A stretch of DNA of 64,000 nucleotides, taken from positions 19,081,288 to 19,145,287 of the forward strand of contig OY986969.1 in NCBI GenBank assembly GCA_963920575.1, given 5' to 3'. A program made the translations under genes and the position numbers. Position 1 is the stretch's first letter, and every line of letters starts with the position of its first letter. Origin of the DNA: Narthecium ossifragum. Taxonomy: Eukaryota > Streptophyta > Magnoliopsida > Dioscoreales > Nartheciaceae. Below the pieces are notes generated by a model that was given only the letters and a program-made list of their open reading frames with translations, searched no databases and was not told the origin of the DNA. Of the stretch, positions 43,728-55,914 are shown one piece after another.

Positions 43728-44877
43728 TTTGCAATTGAATGATACCTTTTCTCTTCTTTCCAAATAATCTTATCAACAATCATGAAAATCTTAGATTTAC
43801 TGGGCTGTTAGACATCTGTCGACTATAAAATCGAATATGAAAATCTTAGATCAGATTTGAACACATCACAAAAAAATATGAGTCTTATAGTTCTTTATTC
43901 GGTTTCAATATCTTTTTCCTGTGAGCTCATGCTGGCTTATGGTCGTTAAAACATATTCATTTCAGTTGGGGCATGCTTGTCTCTCTTTCCTATCCTTTTA
44001 TCTTTCTTTTTATTTTTGTACAAAACAGTCTCCTCAAGTGCGTTGTCATGCATGTTTCTTTGCAAAATGAGCAGTCCAAACGCCCTAATTATCTTTGTTA
44101 ACATTGATAAGCCGTTAGACATTCATAGATCAAGGACTCGAATAAACAAGATTAAATTATTGCTACAAAATTTAGCGATGGTAATCAACCTTATAAAGAG
44201 CAAAAACGGTTATGCATAACCACCCCTTATAAGGTTGATTTAATTCATACATTTATATCTATTCTATAGCTATAATATATTAATCTAATACAATCAACCT
44301 TATATAATACCCATACTAATTCATTAATCAAATTTGGTTTTATAACCGAATCATTCATTAACTTGATGGTTGCCCTGCCAGGTGACAGGGGCCCCACCTA
44401 GTTCTAAATATATCACAAGAATTATTAAGTACACCAAGTATTCTAAATATATCACAAGAATTATTTAGTAATTTAGCCTATCAAATTCTATGAATCTCAG
44501 GCTCCAACTATGGTTACAATTTACAAGACACATAAGGAAGGGAATAGAAAAGAAATTTTCCTAGGTAAAAAAAAGCAATTAAAATAGTTTGTCATTATAG
44601 TCTTGATAAATGCAAGTTTCTTTTTCCAATAATTGCCATTATTTCAATCATAGTGCTGAAATTTATAAAATTAGGTAGAGCGTTACCCGGGGAAGCCAAC
44701 GGTATTATAAAATTTAAAATCTACTGCCGACCCAAACATCTCGACCGCTCGTTTTAAAACTATATCTATAGACGTTAGAGCTTGATCCCCATCTTGCCAC
44801 GTGGCGTGCTCCAAGATCCTCTACTCTTATTTCCTTTTCGTGTTGGGAATTTGGGGGATTCCAAGGGATTCCAATCC
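43728..44877. other. Intergenic region upstream of the FemAB-like gene
   Basis: No gene is seen. At 44189-44243 'aatcaaccttataa' and its inverse complement flank a short AT-rich loop, a small foldback. Near 44405 'ttctaaatatatcacaagaatta' occurs twice in tandem. The promoter of the downstream gene should lie in the last few hundred bases. Confidence 0.5.
44796..44805. promoter_or_regulatory. G-box palindrome GCCACGTGGC
   Basis: A perfect 10-bp palindrome with the CACGTG core, 73 bp before the start codon. G-boxes bind plant bZIP and bHLH factors, commonly in light- and stress-regulated genes. Whether this one is used is inference. Confidence 0.6.
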
Positions 44878-47800
44878 ATGGCGGTCTCCAGCTACTACCC
44901 TCCCACCGTCCCTCGCCCCTCCCCATTTCTTGGGAGGCCTTTGCGTCACACTGTAAGAGTTTAATCTCCAACTCACGCACCCATCATGGTCTTTTTTCTT
45001 TCTTTTTAGTATTGATTTGAGTTCCTTTTGTAGTTTAACTATTTCAATCATCAATTTGGATTGGGTTGCAACAAATTGGATCATGGGTTGCTTATCATTC
45101 TTTCATACTTACTACGGTCTTGGCGTGATTTCTAGCATTAGTTGATTTATGGCTTCAATGCCGGATGGGACTTGTTTGTTCCATGCTTATGTGAAGTGAT
45201 GGATTATATCATTTTTCCTTCTTAGATCCACACGCTTAACTGGTTGTGCATTTTTGTTAGACATTCTTGCTTAATAAAGTAGATTCTTGTATATAGCTCT
45301 AGTCTCGGAATCAAGAAGGATGGTTGGAGTTATCCTTTTTTGTCTTTCCTTCGGCCCTTCGATAATAAGACGCCTGAGCTAGTTCTGTTGGTATTGTTGC
45401 CGGTGAGGTGAAGCCAATGATCATTATCGTATTCACTTTGTCAGTGTCATTGTGCGAAGATTTTCATGTGTTTAGTGTACTGGTGAACCCATTCTATTGT
45501 GATAAAGCTTGGATGTCATCGGTATCTTGGTATTGTTGCATTTACATTCTTTAACAGGTTTCCTTCGTTTTTGTCTGACCCCAAGGTGTGTTGGTTTATG
45601 GTTTAAGTAGCATTGTAAGTTGATTGTATTGAATTTTCATTCTTAATGATCTTTACTCATGTTGAACAGCCTTTTATTTGCAAGCTGATTGTCATTTAGC
45701 TTGTACAGTGACTTAGCTAAATGATCTTTACTCATGTTGAACAGCCTTTCATTCTTAATGATCTTTACTCTTGGTGAACCCATTCTATTGTGATAAAGCT
45801 TGGATATCATTGGTATCTTGGTATTGTTACATTTACATTCTTTAATGGGTTCCCTTCGTTTTTGTCTGACCCCAAGGTGTGTTGGTTTATGGTTTAAGTA
45901 GCATTGAAAGTCGATTATATTGAATTTTCATTCTTAATGACCTTTACTCATGTTGAACAGCCTTTTATTACCAAGCTGATTATCATTTAGGCTGTACAAT
46001 GACTTGGTCAATGCAAATGACATCTCTTTTCCATGTCTTATTTTACTTTTATGTGTGTGTGTGTGTGTATACACTGATCTGTCATTTTATTGAGTGCTTT
46101 ATCCTGCTGTCCTTTGGAATGTAGGAATGTCACGCATGCAGGCAAAGCTCATGTGTAGTTTCTCCACTTATGATTAATGCAATTTTCTGGAGGCCTAAGA
46201 GAACTTTGATTCCACTTGATTTGGATACTAAGCTGGGTTCATTTTCTCTGTTGGAGTCAGCTTCAGAGGTGTTCTTTGGTTTTGCATGTCATGATAGCAT
46301 GATTTCTGATTTTTGTTCAAAGCAAAGTATGATAAAACTTATTTCCGCTGGAATATGTAGGATCTGTCGGCAGGTAATGTGTTGCCGGAGAAGATATCTA
46401 TTTCTCTGGTTTCATCGATATGTGAGATTTCAGCCAGAGATTGGGATGCTTGTGCAATTGGTGTTACTGGATCTGAAAAGTTTGATCCTTTTCTTAGTCA
46501 TGCTTTTCTCTCAAGCTTGGAGGAGTCAGGTTCTGCAGTGAAGGTTAGCTAGATGCCTCATGTGGTACTATCACTCCTAATGTAACTGGTCAGGTTATCA
46601 AAATCTTGTGTGAACCTATCTTACTTATTTAATTTACCTAGCCTTATGGCTTGAGATTCAGTCTGAAAGATTATGTTAAATGATTTCAAAGCTCATAGTA
46701 TTCAATACCTTGTTAATTGGGCCCCAAGTTCTGTCCATTTGCAAAACTTTTTTGTTTTGGACATGTTTGGTCGTTAAGAAGTGAGCTGAAGTGGAGTGAT
46801 TTTTTGGGGAGTGATTTTCTGGGATTTTCTGAGTTTTGGTGTTTGGTTGGTGCTTGAAGTGAAGATATGGTTACCCCAACTGTGGGCAATTTCAGTGATT
46901 TTTAATATTTTAATAGTTTATTTTAATAATTTATTTTAATAATTAAAATATTAAAATAATATTTTAATATTAAATTATTAATATTTTAATAATTTTTAAA
47001 TTAAAATATTAAAATATTACTATTTTGAATGATGTGAACCAATCACGAGGTGACACGTGACATGTGAGACCCATTTATATTAATATTTTATTACAGTACG
47101 ATATTATTAATATTATTTGCCACTTCCTGGTGAACCATTTCAAGGACTTCGGGCTAAAATCGCCCGAAGTCAAATCCGAAAGTGGAAGCTAAATTTGTGA
47201 AGTGGCTTGAAGTGACTTCAATCACACTTCAACACCACCAAACAACCGAAGTGGTTGGAGTCACTTCAGAAAAAGTGACTCCAGCTCCACTTCAAGCCAA
47301 CCAAACACACCCTTTACCAATGTTAGTTGAGTGACGTGAGTTGTCGGTTCTTCGCATAGTAGTATTTCATGTTCTATATATTATTTTCGATGCTTGTGAA
47401 AACTTTGTCATAGTCTAGTGGAGTTTTAGATATATCTTGTAATTCTGATCTTCGATCTATTGAAACTCTTTACCAATTACTAGATTTCCATTTGTATAGG
47501 AGTTTAGTGAGTATGATATGGTCCAAATACTTAAATTCTTTCTTCTTGTTAAATTCGGTTTACAGCTATAGGTTCTTTGAAGTACTGTAATAACATAGTT
47601 AATCCGTAAGAAGGTTGTTTGACTCGTTCACGATAACTCAAGCATGAATGCGAAGAAGTGAAGAAAAGATTCTAGGGTGTGTAGTGGTAGCAAGCTGAGT
47701 ATGATGGTTCCTACCTGCCTACTTTATTTATAGTGTGACAAGGCACTTACATTGCACTTAAATGCTGATTGCTGACTATTTACCTGCAATGATCCAATTT

Positions 47801-50800
47801 AATTGGTTTGTTGTATTTCTCTTTGATATCATGCTATTCACCTCACACTTTGATACTACTGTTTACCCTCCTACCTATCTTTGGGTCTCATTTCAAGGCA
47901 GTTATTTTTGCATGTATGAGTAGCGTGAGACTGTTTTTCTTACTTTGCCTGCTTCATGCTGATAGTATGCCTCTTTTCACCCAATCATTCAGAAATTGGC
48001 TCTTGGATTTCCAATTATAACGTGATAGTAGATCTTTTCACCCAATCATTCAGAAGAATTTGTGACGTATAACTCCTTGTCTGTGTTTTGATTTGACTTT
48101 TAAGCCTGACATTTTTAGTCATGTGCTTAATTCTAAGATCATCTTCGGTTGCTTAACTTGCACTTTTCTTTAGAATCCTTCAGTTGTTTTCTTTAGGGAA
48201 GAGGGATCAATATACTTCCTTTGCTACTTTCACAATATATGTTTCAGAAAATGCCATAAAAGACATAATTTGTTATGCAAATGTCTGAAATGAAGAAATT
48301 TTTGCTCAGCTATTGTGGTCATCACTTGAAGTAACTAGAATAGTTTTCGGCACTCCTTATATCATGCCTAGCTTGTGCATCATGTTATGGTTTGACATCT
48401 GTTATTTTGAATAGTTGCATAATGCAATTGCTTTAATAAGCTATTTGAAACCATTTCAGGAAACGGGATGGTTACCTCAACATGTTCTTGCCAAGGATGA
48501 ATTCGAGAATATCCTAGGTGTTGTTCCCCTTTATCTTAAAAGGTTTAATGTCTCCATTGCTATTGATGTTCTGATCTTATATGTTGGGGATCATGAAGGT
48601 GGATTATATTATACTCTTTTACTCCCTTTTCTGCTAAGTTTTCACTGAACTCATGCAATATTAACTTGCAGCCATTCATATGGAGAGTATGTCTTTGACC
48701 ATTCGTGGGCAGATGCTTACTATAGATATGGTTCTCAATACTATCCAAAGCTACAATGTTGTGTACCTTTTACCCCAGTAACTGGCCAGAGAATTCTCGT
48801 CCGTGACACTTGGTGTAAGGATCAGGTTTTTGACATATTACTAACGTCACTGAAGGACATAACTGCTAAGGTATTGCATGAATCCACTGTCCTGAGGATT
48901 TTATCGTACGATATGCATAATTAACCGTCATTCACCTTTTTTCAAACTAAATGTTGGTGATCATGTCATAATTACTGTTTACTTCAGTAATTTTTTGTTT
49001 TTATGTAGTTGGCTGACATGCAATCTTTTAATCAGCTAGAGTTTTACTGTATGTGTAAATTGCATTGCTAACAAGATAGTCGCCCGTGTAAGAATGTAAG
49101 AACACCTACAGGAGTTACCTGTCACCTGAAGTTCTATTATCTTTTGGCAGTTCCAGGTCTCATCATTCCATGTAACTTTTCCATCTGAAGATGAGTGCAA
49201 CAGGATGAAGAATGCTGGATTCTTGCAGAGAGTAGGGATGCAATATCACTGGAAAAATCGAAATTATAAAAAGTGAGCTTTTCAAATTCTCTCCCAACGC
49301 ACACATGCACACACTTGACTCCTATGGTTGAATGCAAGAAAGAACCATCTGCACTAATAACCAACTCAAGACTTTTTTAGATGCACGATTTGTCCATCTT
49401 TGGCACCAAAAAAATATTTGACTTAGATATAACACCATAACCTTTCAGATCGCATTTCAACCATCAAAGTCCATTGGAAATTATCATATATTCCATCTTG
49501 TTAACTTTGTCCAAAAAATCAGTTGAGCCATAACGGACATGGATCTGGATCGAAAATTGTCTAAAAGTATATTATCTATGCTCTCTTAAACTATATTTAA
49601 CTAGCTGAATGAAATTTCTCTGTGATCTCTTCATAACCCAAATGGCTATGATAGAAGGGAGAAGTGGTGATTGGTAGGTATCACCAATGGGAGGAAGAAC
49701 AGAAGAACAATGGGGAAAGGTTCCCTTCTCCTTTAGTGGGGAAGCATGTTCAGTGGATAAGAAACCATTAGACTCATATAGAAGAGCAGCAAGTCTGGAA
49801 TTACAAAACCTAGATTTGATTACTAAAAGAGGTATTAAGAATAGTCAGAACACTTACTTGGAAATATGTCAGATGGCATCAATAGCAATGTCCAAGGATT
49901 TCAGTGCCGAATATGCAACTTGAAAGTTTCTAGTGGCAAATATGTCGATCTAAATTTTTGCAATGGCCAATTTGTAGTGATCCAGTTTGATTTTCTTGTT
50001 CCAAACCCAAGATAGTTATTGTTTGATTATCTTTGTGTTTGACCTTCATTTTTCTAGTTTGCAGATGGTAATCAAAAGGAAAAAAAAAATATTTCAGATG
50101 TCAATCTTATTGTTTGACATTGAATAAATTTTATTTGGACTTGTTTTAATTGGAATACTAAATCTCTTGCCTTATAGGTCGTCATATGACCCAGAACATG
50201 ACATGCTGTGACCTGAATTTGGCATTTTAGGCTAGTCTGGATGGACCCAAATATCCTAAACATGACCATTGATTCTATGCTAGCTATTTGGGGTCAGCTT
50301 TTTGAATACTGATATGTCTACCTTAGTGCATAACTGCTTGAGATCCATCAAATCCATCAATCTTATTGCAGGGCTCCTTTCTCTTTCCTTTGGGTTGGGT
50401 AATGACAAAGAAAAACGAGAGGATGAAGTCATTGCTTCAACTAATAGCTATTTTGAGCAAGAAACTATCAATAGGTTGATTACCTGATGGATCGTGGAAC
50501 CAATTACGTCTCTTTGCATCTTTTATCTGCAAGTATCCTGAAACTATTATTATGTAAAAGCTTCTTATGGAAATAAAACGACCAAAGGATTGTGTGTTGG
50601 TCAAGGTACATAAATGAAACATAAAATGGTAGTGTGCTGAAAAATTTATGGTTACCTAAATTGGACAGAGTACTCTTTCATTTTACTTCTTAATTGTGAT
50701 TGCCTATCATGAAATAACATGCTTTGCAGTGCCCTTGTGAAACATAGCAGTCAAATGACAAGAGTGATGTGATTATGTGTATTTGCAAGTGCCCGGTTCT

Positions 50801-53800
50801 CTTTTTACTTTCTATAATTTCATTGCATATCATGCAATTTTTATGCTCTGTAATGCCTTTGTGGAACATGGCAGTCAAATGACAAGAGTAATATAATTTA
50901 TATATAGTACTGCAAGTGCACAGTTCTCTTTAATTTAAATGCATAATTTTGTTGAGGCTTCTTGTTAGAGGACATAGAAGGTAGGTAGCACTTTGAACAT
51001 GTTTAAGGCTGTTATCATTTCATTTGTTGCAGTAATTTTTACAGCAAATGATAGCTAGAAGCAAGAATAGAAGGTTGTTAATTAGTTATCTAGTCCAACT
51101 TTGTTAAAGGACACGCCCCAACGTAGGAATTGTCTTTCAGAGATGGATGATAAGTATAAATGTAAACTTCGTTCTAGGACAAGCCACGCAGTCAGTGCTT
51201 CAATTTCACTCACTTCCTTCCCTATGTCAACACTTACTTATGTCATGAATTAAATAACTAGATTGTTATTGATACATTTCCTGCAACAGTTTTGATGAGT
51301 TCTTAATGGATCTGAAGCAAAACAAAAGGAAGAGTATACGTCAAGAGCGCAAAAAGGTTATTTTCATTTGACTGTTTAATGCATGTATTACTTTTTTGCA
51401 ACTTTTGTTATATGTATCTCCATTTGAGATAAGCTTGATCATTTAGGTCTTCTGCAAACCGATATCTTTTACTTCTTTCAGCATGCATTGGCTAAGTTGC
51501 TCAGTGAGAGCAAAAATTATCTTGATACTTCTAGTAAGTAGTAACTGAAATTCATCTGATTCAAGTTCTGGATATTAATGTATTCGGGCCGTTAGAATCT
51601 AGACACAACCCTGCTGAGTTCATCGAACCCCTGATCTGTCTTAGTAATGGGAGCCCATTAGGGATGTTGACTACCTTACATTTTACATGGGGTTGGAGGT
51701 GGCTGATTGGATTTGCACTCGTGGTACTGAAATCATGTCGTGTGTATCACAATAATTCCTAATGATGTTAACAAACTCACAAGTATATTTTTTATGGATG
51801 TTTTGTACTTAACTTTCTTGTGAGATGATTTAGCATCCCCATGCTTAGCTGAGATAGGTAGATGCTACTAATTTGGTCATGAAAGGCAACTATAGGCCTG
51901 CAAATGTGGTGAAACTTGAAGAACTGGTTACCGATTCGCTTGTTAGCTGCATAATATTGCAACTATATGCGAGAAATTTGACTCTATTCTGAGGTTAGTT
52001 GATGCATTTTTCTGCTTGGTTTGACAATGAAGGTGGTTTGTAATCAATACACTTTCTAAGCTAGAGGATGTAACTAGATTTATGAGTCCTCACTATACTA
52101 TGGACTCTCTTTAGCCAGTAGTTAGTCAATTTATTGCAACATATCCGTTAGTTCTTAGTCTAAGTTGACTATGCATGATGGTCACTTACTTGATTAAGCT
52201 TATTAATCTTCTTAATACTGATTCTCTTCCAGATATCTACCCAAAATTTACAAATGAAGCGTCTTCAAGGGGATGAGATAAAGGTAAGTGTGTTGAGTTT
52301 TATAGTTTTGCCAAACTATGTGACCAAACAGATGGCAACTCCATGTGTGGTTAAAACCTGAGTATAAGGCGATTTCATGGCTCACTTGCCAATGAATCAG
52401 CACTTGGATCGAACCATAAAATCCACTCTTATGTCTATTTCCAACTTATGTAATTCTCTTTTTAGAAAAATTTGGACCTGACTCAAAACTTTATGCATCT
52501 CTTGATCCAACTCCCATTCCATCAGCCTTTGAGCTTTTAGTTTTGTAGAGAGCGATGTCCTGCCATCTGTCCTTGGGAAAAAAGCAGTTATAAATTAGAG
52601 CTTTAGCCATACTAAATGCCATGGTGGTGAGTGTTGACAAGTATAGATGTACAGTCAATCTTATTTCCATTTAGGCAGTAGAAATGTGCAGTCACAACAA
52701 TTCATGGTGGCAAGTATGCACAAGTGAGTCAAGGCACTGTGGGGTCTGATGAACTAGTGATACATTGATGATGGGTTCTTGTAACAGTACACAAAAGAGT
52801 ATCAAAGAGCTGCACAAGTGTAGGCAATGCTTGCTCTTCAGATGGATATTGACTGGAAGTATCAGTTAATATTAGTAGTTAGGCGTTTGATTGTAATAAA
52901 TGCCAATATTGTCTGAAAATTTACATATTCAGAATAGATACGTGAAGAACTTAGCGGGGCATAAACATCCAATTTTCTTGCTGCGATTGGGTTAATTCAT
53001 AATACATGGAATAAGAACTTAGTGGGACATATGCATGCCCTCCAAAACTATTTACGCGGAAGCCTATCTTCACAATCTTGGTGTAGCTGTAGATTGCAGA
53101 ATCAATGAGGATCTTTAATTTATTTGTTCCTATTCATCCCAAGACAAAAGTCACACTGAGTTCTTATTGCGTGCTCTTTTGATCATATAATTGCAGGCTA
53201 AACATTGGGATTCTTTCTACAAATTCTACCGGAACACGACGGATAATAAGTTCAGTCCATCTCTATATATCTAACCTGATATACTTTTGCAGTATTCTCA
53301 TGCTCTGAAGTCTGAACTGATTCATTTGTTCTCTGGATTGTTGGTTTAAACCACCCCCCTTAGACGCAAGTAGTGCATAATCATTTTGCGGAGTTTTTGC
53401 ATGCAAAATTGTGATGTGTTACTCCAGTCTAGGATCTTCGATATGTTTTCTTGTTTTTCATGGTCAAGAAGAAGAAATGTTTATATATTCCATGAGCTTC
53501 ATTCAGAACCCAATAATTTTGTGCCTGGAATATATTCCATGAGCTTCATTCAGAACCCATTAAAGTCTGCTCAAGTAATTGTTTGGGCTTCAAAATCTTG
53601 TCAAGAAAGTGCTCATCTGTCGGAGTGACATCAAATGTGCCACATAATAGTTCTTCTCATGCCATTCACAATTTGGTTGTCTATGTGCTATACAGTTAGT
53701 TTGTGTAATCGAACCAAGGATTCATATTAGACTGAGATGGATGCCGTTTTTTTTTTTTTTTTTTGGGTAGGTGGGGCAGTGCTTATCTAACAAGGGACTT

Positions 53801-55397
53801 CTTTCACAACATTGGATCAAAGATGGCAGATCGGGTCCTGCTTGTTGTTGCTGAAGATGGGGGCGAACTTGTTGCAGGAGCTCTTAACCTTATTGGAGGT
53901 GATACTTTGTTTGGTCGTTTATGGGGCTGCCTTCCACATGTCTATTATCCAAGTCTGCATTTTGAAGCTTGCTATTACCAGGTAATTAGTGGTCATTTCA
54001 TGTGAAGGCTACTTGATCTTGCCATGCATGGACAAAATAGAATACTGTAGTACTTGGCAGACCACTACTAGACACTAAGATGGTCTTTGTAAAACATGGC
54101 TAGGAGGACTGCTATACGTACTTTTAAGATACTGGAATGCATCAAAACTTGCGCCATCCTTTCAGGAATCTGGACTGGTTTAAAACATTCTTAAAGCAAC
54201 GCCAAACTAGTGTGTGACTTGATTTGCATAGGAGTTGCAACATCCACTCCCAAATGCTTCCTTTAAAAAAAAAATTCCTGATAAATAAGTAATGAACCTG
54301 ATGACTTGGTCAGCAAAAAAAAAAGAGGAAAAATAGAATGAAGGTTTTACTGCTTTACTTGTCAAAGTAGATTGTGTTGCCAGAACAATACATGCTGCCA
54401 GTACATACTGTTGCGACATGGTAACGGATGCATATAATCCACTCTATCATAGCACAGATTATGAAATATTCTTGGAATTGGTAGTTTTGGGTTCGATAGC
54501 GTTTATGTCAAGTATTTTCGGCCCAACGTGGTTCTCTTCTTTATGTTTTTAGTGCAGCCAATGTAAACCTAGACCCAGTCAAAAGCATAAAAGCTCCAGC
54601 TTTTGCTCTGATAAACCGTGATAGTTTAAACTGGTGTAAGATATGCTTTACTACTGTCAATTATTGGGGTGATTTTAATTTGGCCATATAGTTCAAAACA
54701 TGTCAATTAGGGCCATTAATTATTGGAACAGTTTCAATATAGGCCTCGATGGCAGACGACGCGAACTCCGTTAGTGGCGAGCAGGTCATGTGATGTTAGT
54801 TGTCATCTATTTTCAGATCTAATATTTTATATAGTTGTATGGAATGATGCCAATCTTGTCAATCTTGACTTGCAAATTAATTTGTACAAGAGGAAAAAGC
54901 TTTTATGATTAAGTTCTTTGTGACTTACTAGCAAATTACTTTATACTGGTTCATAACCTACTGATCTTTCAGGCAATTGAAGCAGCCATCGAGTTGAATC
55001 TGAATAAGGTGGAGGCAGGAGCTCAAGGAGAGCATAAGATCCAGCGTGGGTACCTCCCTGTGACGACATATAGCTGCCATTATTTCATAGATGATGGTTT
55101 TAGAAAAGCCATAGAAGATTTTCTTGTGTACGAGACTGATCAGGTATAATTTCATTTAAATTTCGGAGCATTTTTTTTATTATCTCAGTTGCGTTCAGTT
55201 CAACAATTTCTTTCATTTCGCCCTTGATAGCCCAATTTGTGTTTATTGACAAAATAAACCCATAATGCTTAGTCTTTGCGGAATTGCTTAACGCGTTTGG
55301 TAACTTTTTGGTTTGCATTTTGCAGGTTAAGCATGTTATCAAGATGCTGCTTGATTCTGGGCCGTTTAAGGAAAGCATAGAATTAGAGTCTAGCTAA
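44878..55397 (+). CDS. FemAB-like (DUF482) GNAT-fold protein, 12 exons
   Basis: The coding sequence splices to 476 codons plus TAA. Exons: 44878-44952, 46125-46268, 46361-46543, 48460-48542, 48672-48870, 49151-49272, 51290-51356, 52233-52283, 53197-53249, 53771-53981, 54973-55143, 55326-55397. All introns are GT-AG and the frame stays open. The start ATGGCG opens an acid-free, Pro/Arg-rich N-terminus ([16 protein letters not shown]) that fits a plastid transit peptide. The FemAB_like/DUF482 (PF04339) core runs from about residue 90: [31 protein letters not shown] (135-142), [46 protein letters not shown], and [12 protein letters not shown]. Bacterial Fem-type relatives transfer aminoacyl groups; the plant role is not established. 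The closest match I recall is the Arabidopsis 'acyl-CoA' protein family. The exon 1/2 join and exon 9 donor (GTTCAG) are the least certain. Confidence 0.88.
45481..46012. repeat. Tandem duplication in intron 1, 291-bp period
   Basis: 'tggtgaacccattctattgtgataaagcttgg' starts at 45481 and 45772. Similarity continues through 'ctgaccccaaggtgtgttgg' and 'catgttgaacagccttttatt'. Copies differ at a modest number of sites. No coding content. Confidence 0.85.
46757..47316. mobile_element. MITE-like insert in intron 3
   Basis: The ends are inverse complements with mismatches: 'tgtttggtcgttaagaagtgagctgaagtgg' at left, and at right 'ccacttcaagccaaccaaacaca', whose complement reads TGTGTTTGGTTGGCTTGAAG. 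The middle is TTTTAATA/AAAATATT-rich. The size and GTTTGGTTGG-type ends fit a PIF/Harbinger or hAT MITE. The target duplication is unresolved. Confidence 0.5.
50701..50932. repeat. Tandem duplication in intron 6, about 123-bp period
   Basis: Copies starting at 50701 and 50824 share 'aacat(a/g)gcagtcaaatgacaagagt' and the ends 'tgcaagtgc.c.gttctctt'. It is intronic and has no reading frame of note. Confidence 0.8.
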
Positions 55398-55914
55398 TGA
55401 CAACTTGTAAATAGGAATTCTGATGCAAATTCTAGTAGGATAACTAAAAACACACCACATTGTTGTACTGCAATGCTAAGGTGATTCCCTGAAAGAGCCC
55501 TATGATAGGCCGAATCTTTCAGAAAGAAAAGTGGGAAAATCTGAGACTAAAGATTGTATAAAAAACCAAGTAATCTATATGTTATCAAAGTGCGTATATG
55601 TGTTGATTGTATAGAAAACTAAGTAATCTATACAACTATTTTATTTGCAGCAAATGCATCTAAAAGCTAGAGCAGGAGATAATTCTTTTGGTTTTGTTTG
55701 CATTTTCATCATATGTAGCTGGTGGCTGGAAGAAATTGGTTGGTTTGATGAATGCCAAGTTTTCATTAATATTAAGGGACGAAAACTAGCTTTTCTATTT
55801 TTATTTTTATTTTTTTGAGGAATTGAGCCCACGGGCTAAGTATTATTTACAAAATAGAAAACTAGCTTTTCTATTTTGTTGCAAACAGGAATAAGGGATG
55901 GAAGCATAGACTGA
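55398..55914. other. 3' flank of the FemAB-like gene
   Basis: Presumed 3' UTR then spacer; no other gene is seen. 'aaaactagcttttctattt' occurs at about 55787 and again at 55858, separated by a T-rich stretch, which may be the edge of a small insertion. Confidence 0.45.

Noticed and set aside
51481..51535. Possible additional exon between exons 7 and 8 of the FemAB-like gene
   Set aside because: An AG precedes an open stretch, but joining exon 7 directly to 52233 gives the continuous family-like segment [10 protein letters not shown] then [10 protein letters not shown]. An extra exon is not needed.
44878..55397. Bacterial contamination as the source of the FemAB-like sequence
   Set aside because: It is broken into twelve exons by GT-AG introns with plant repeats inside them.
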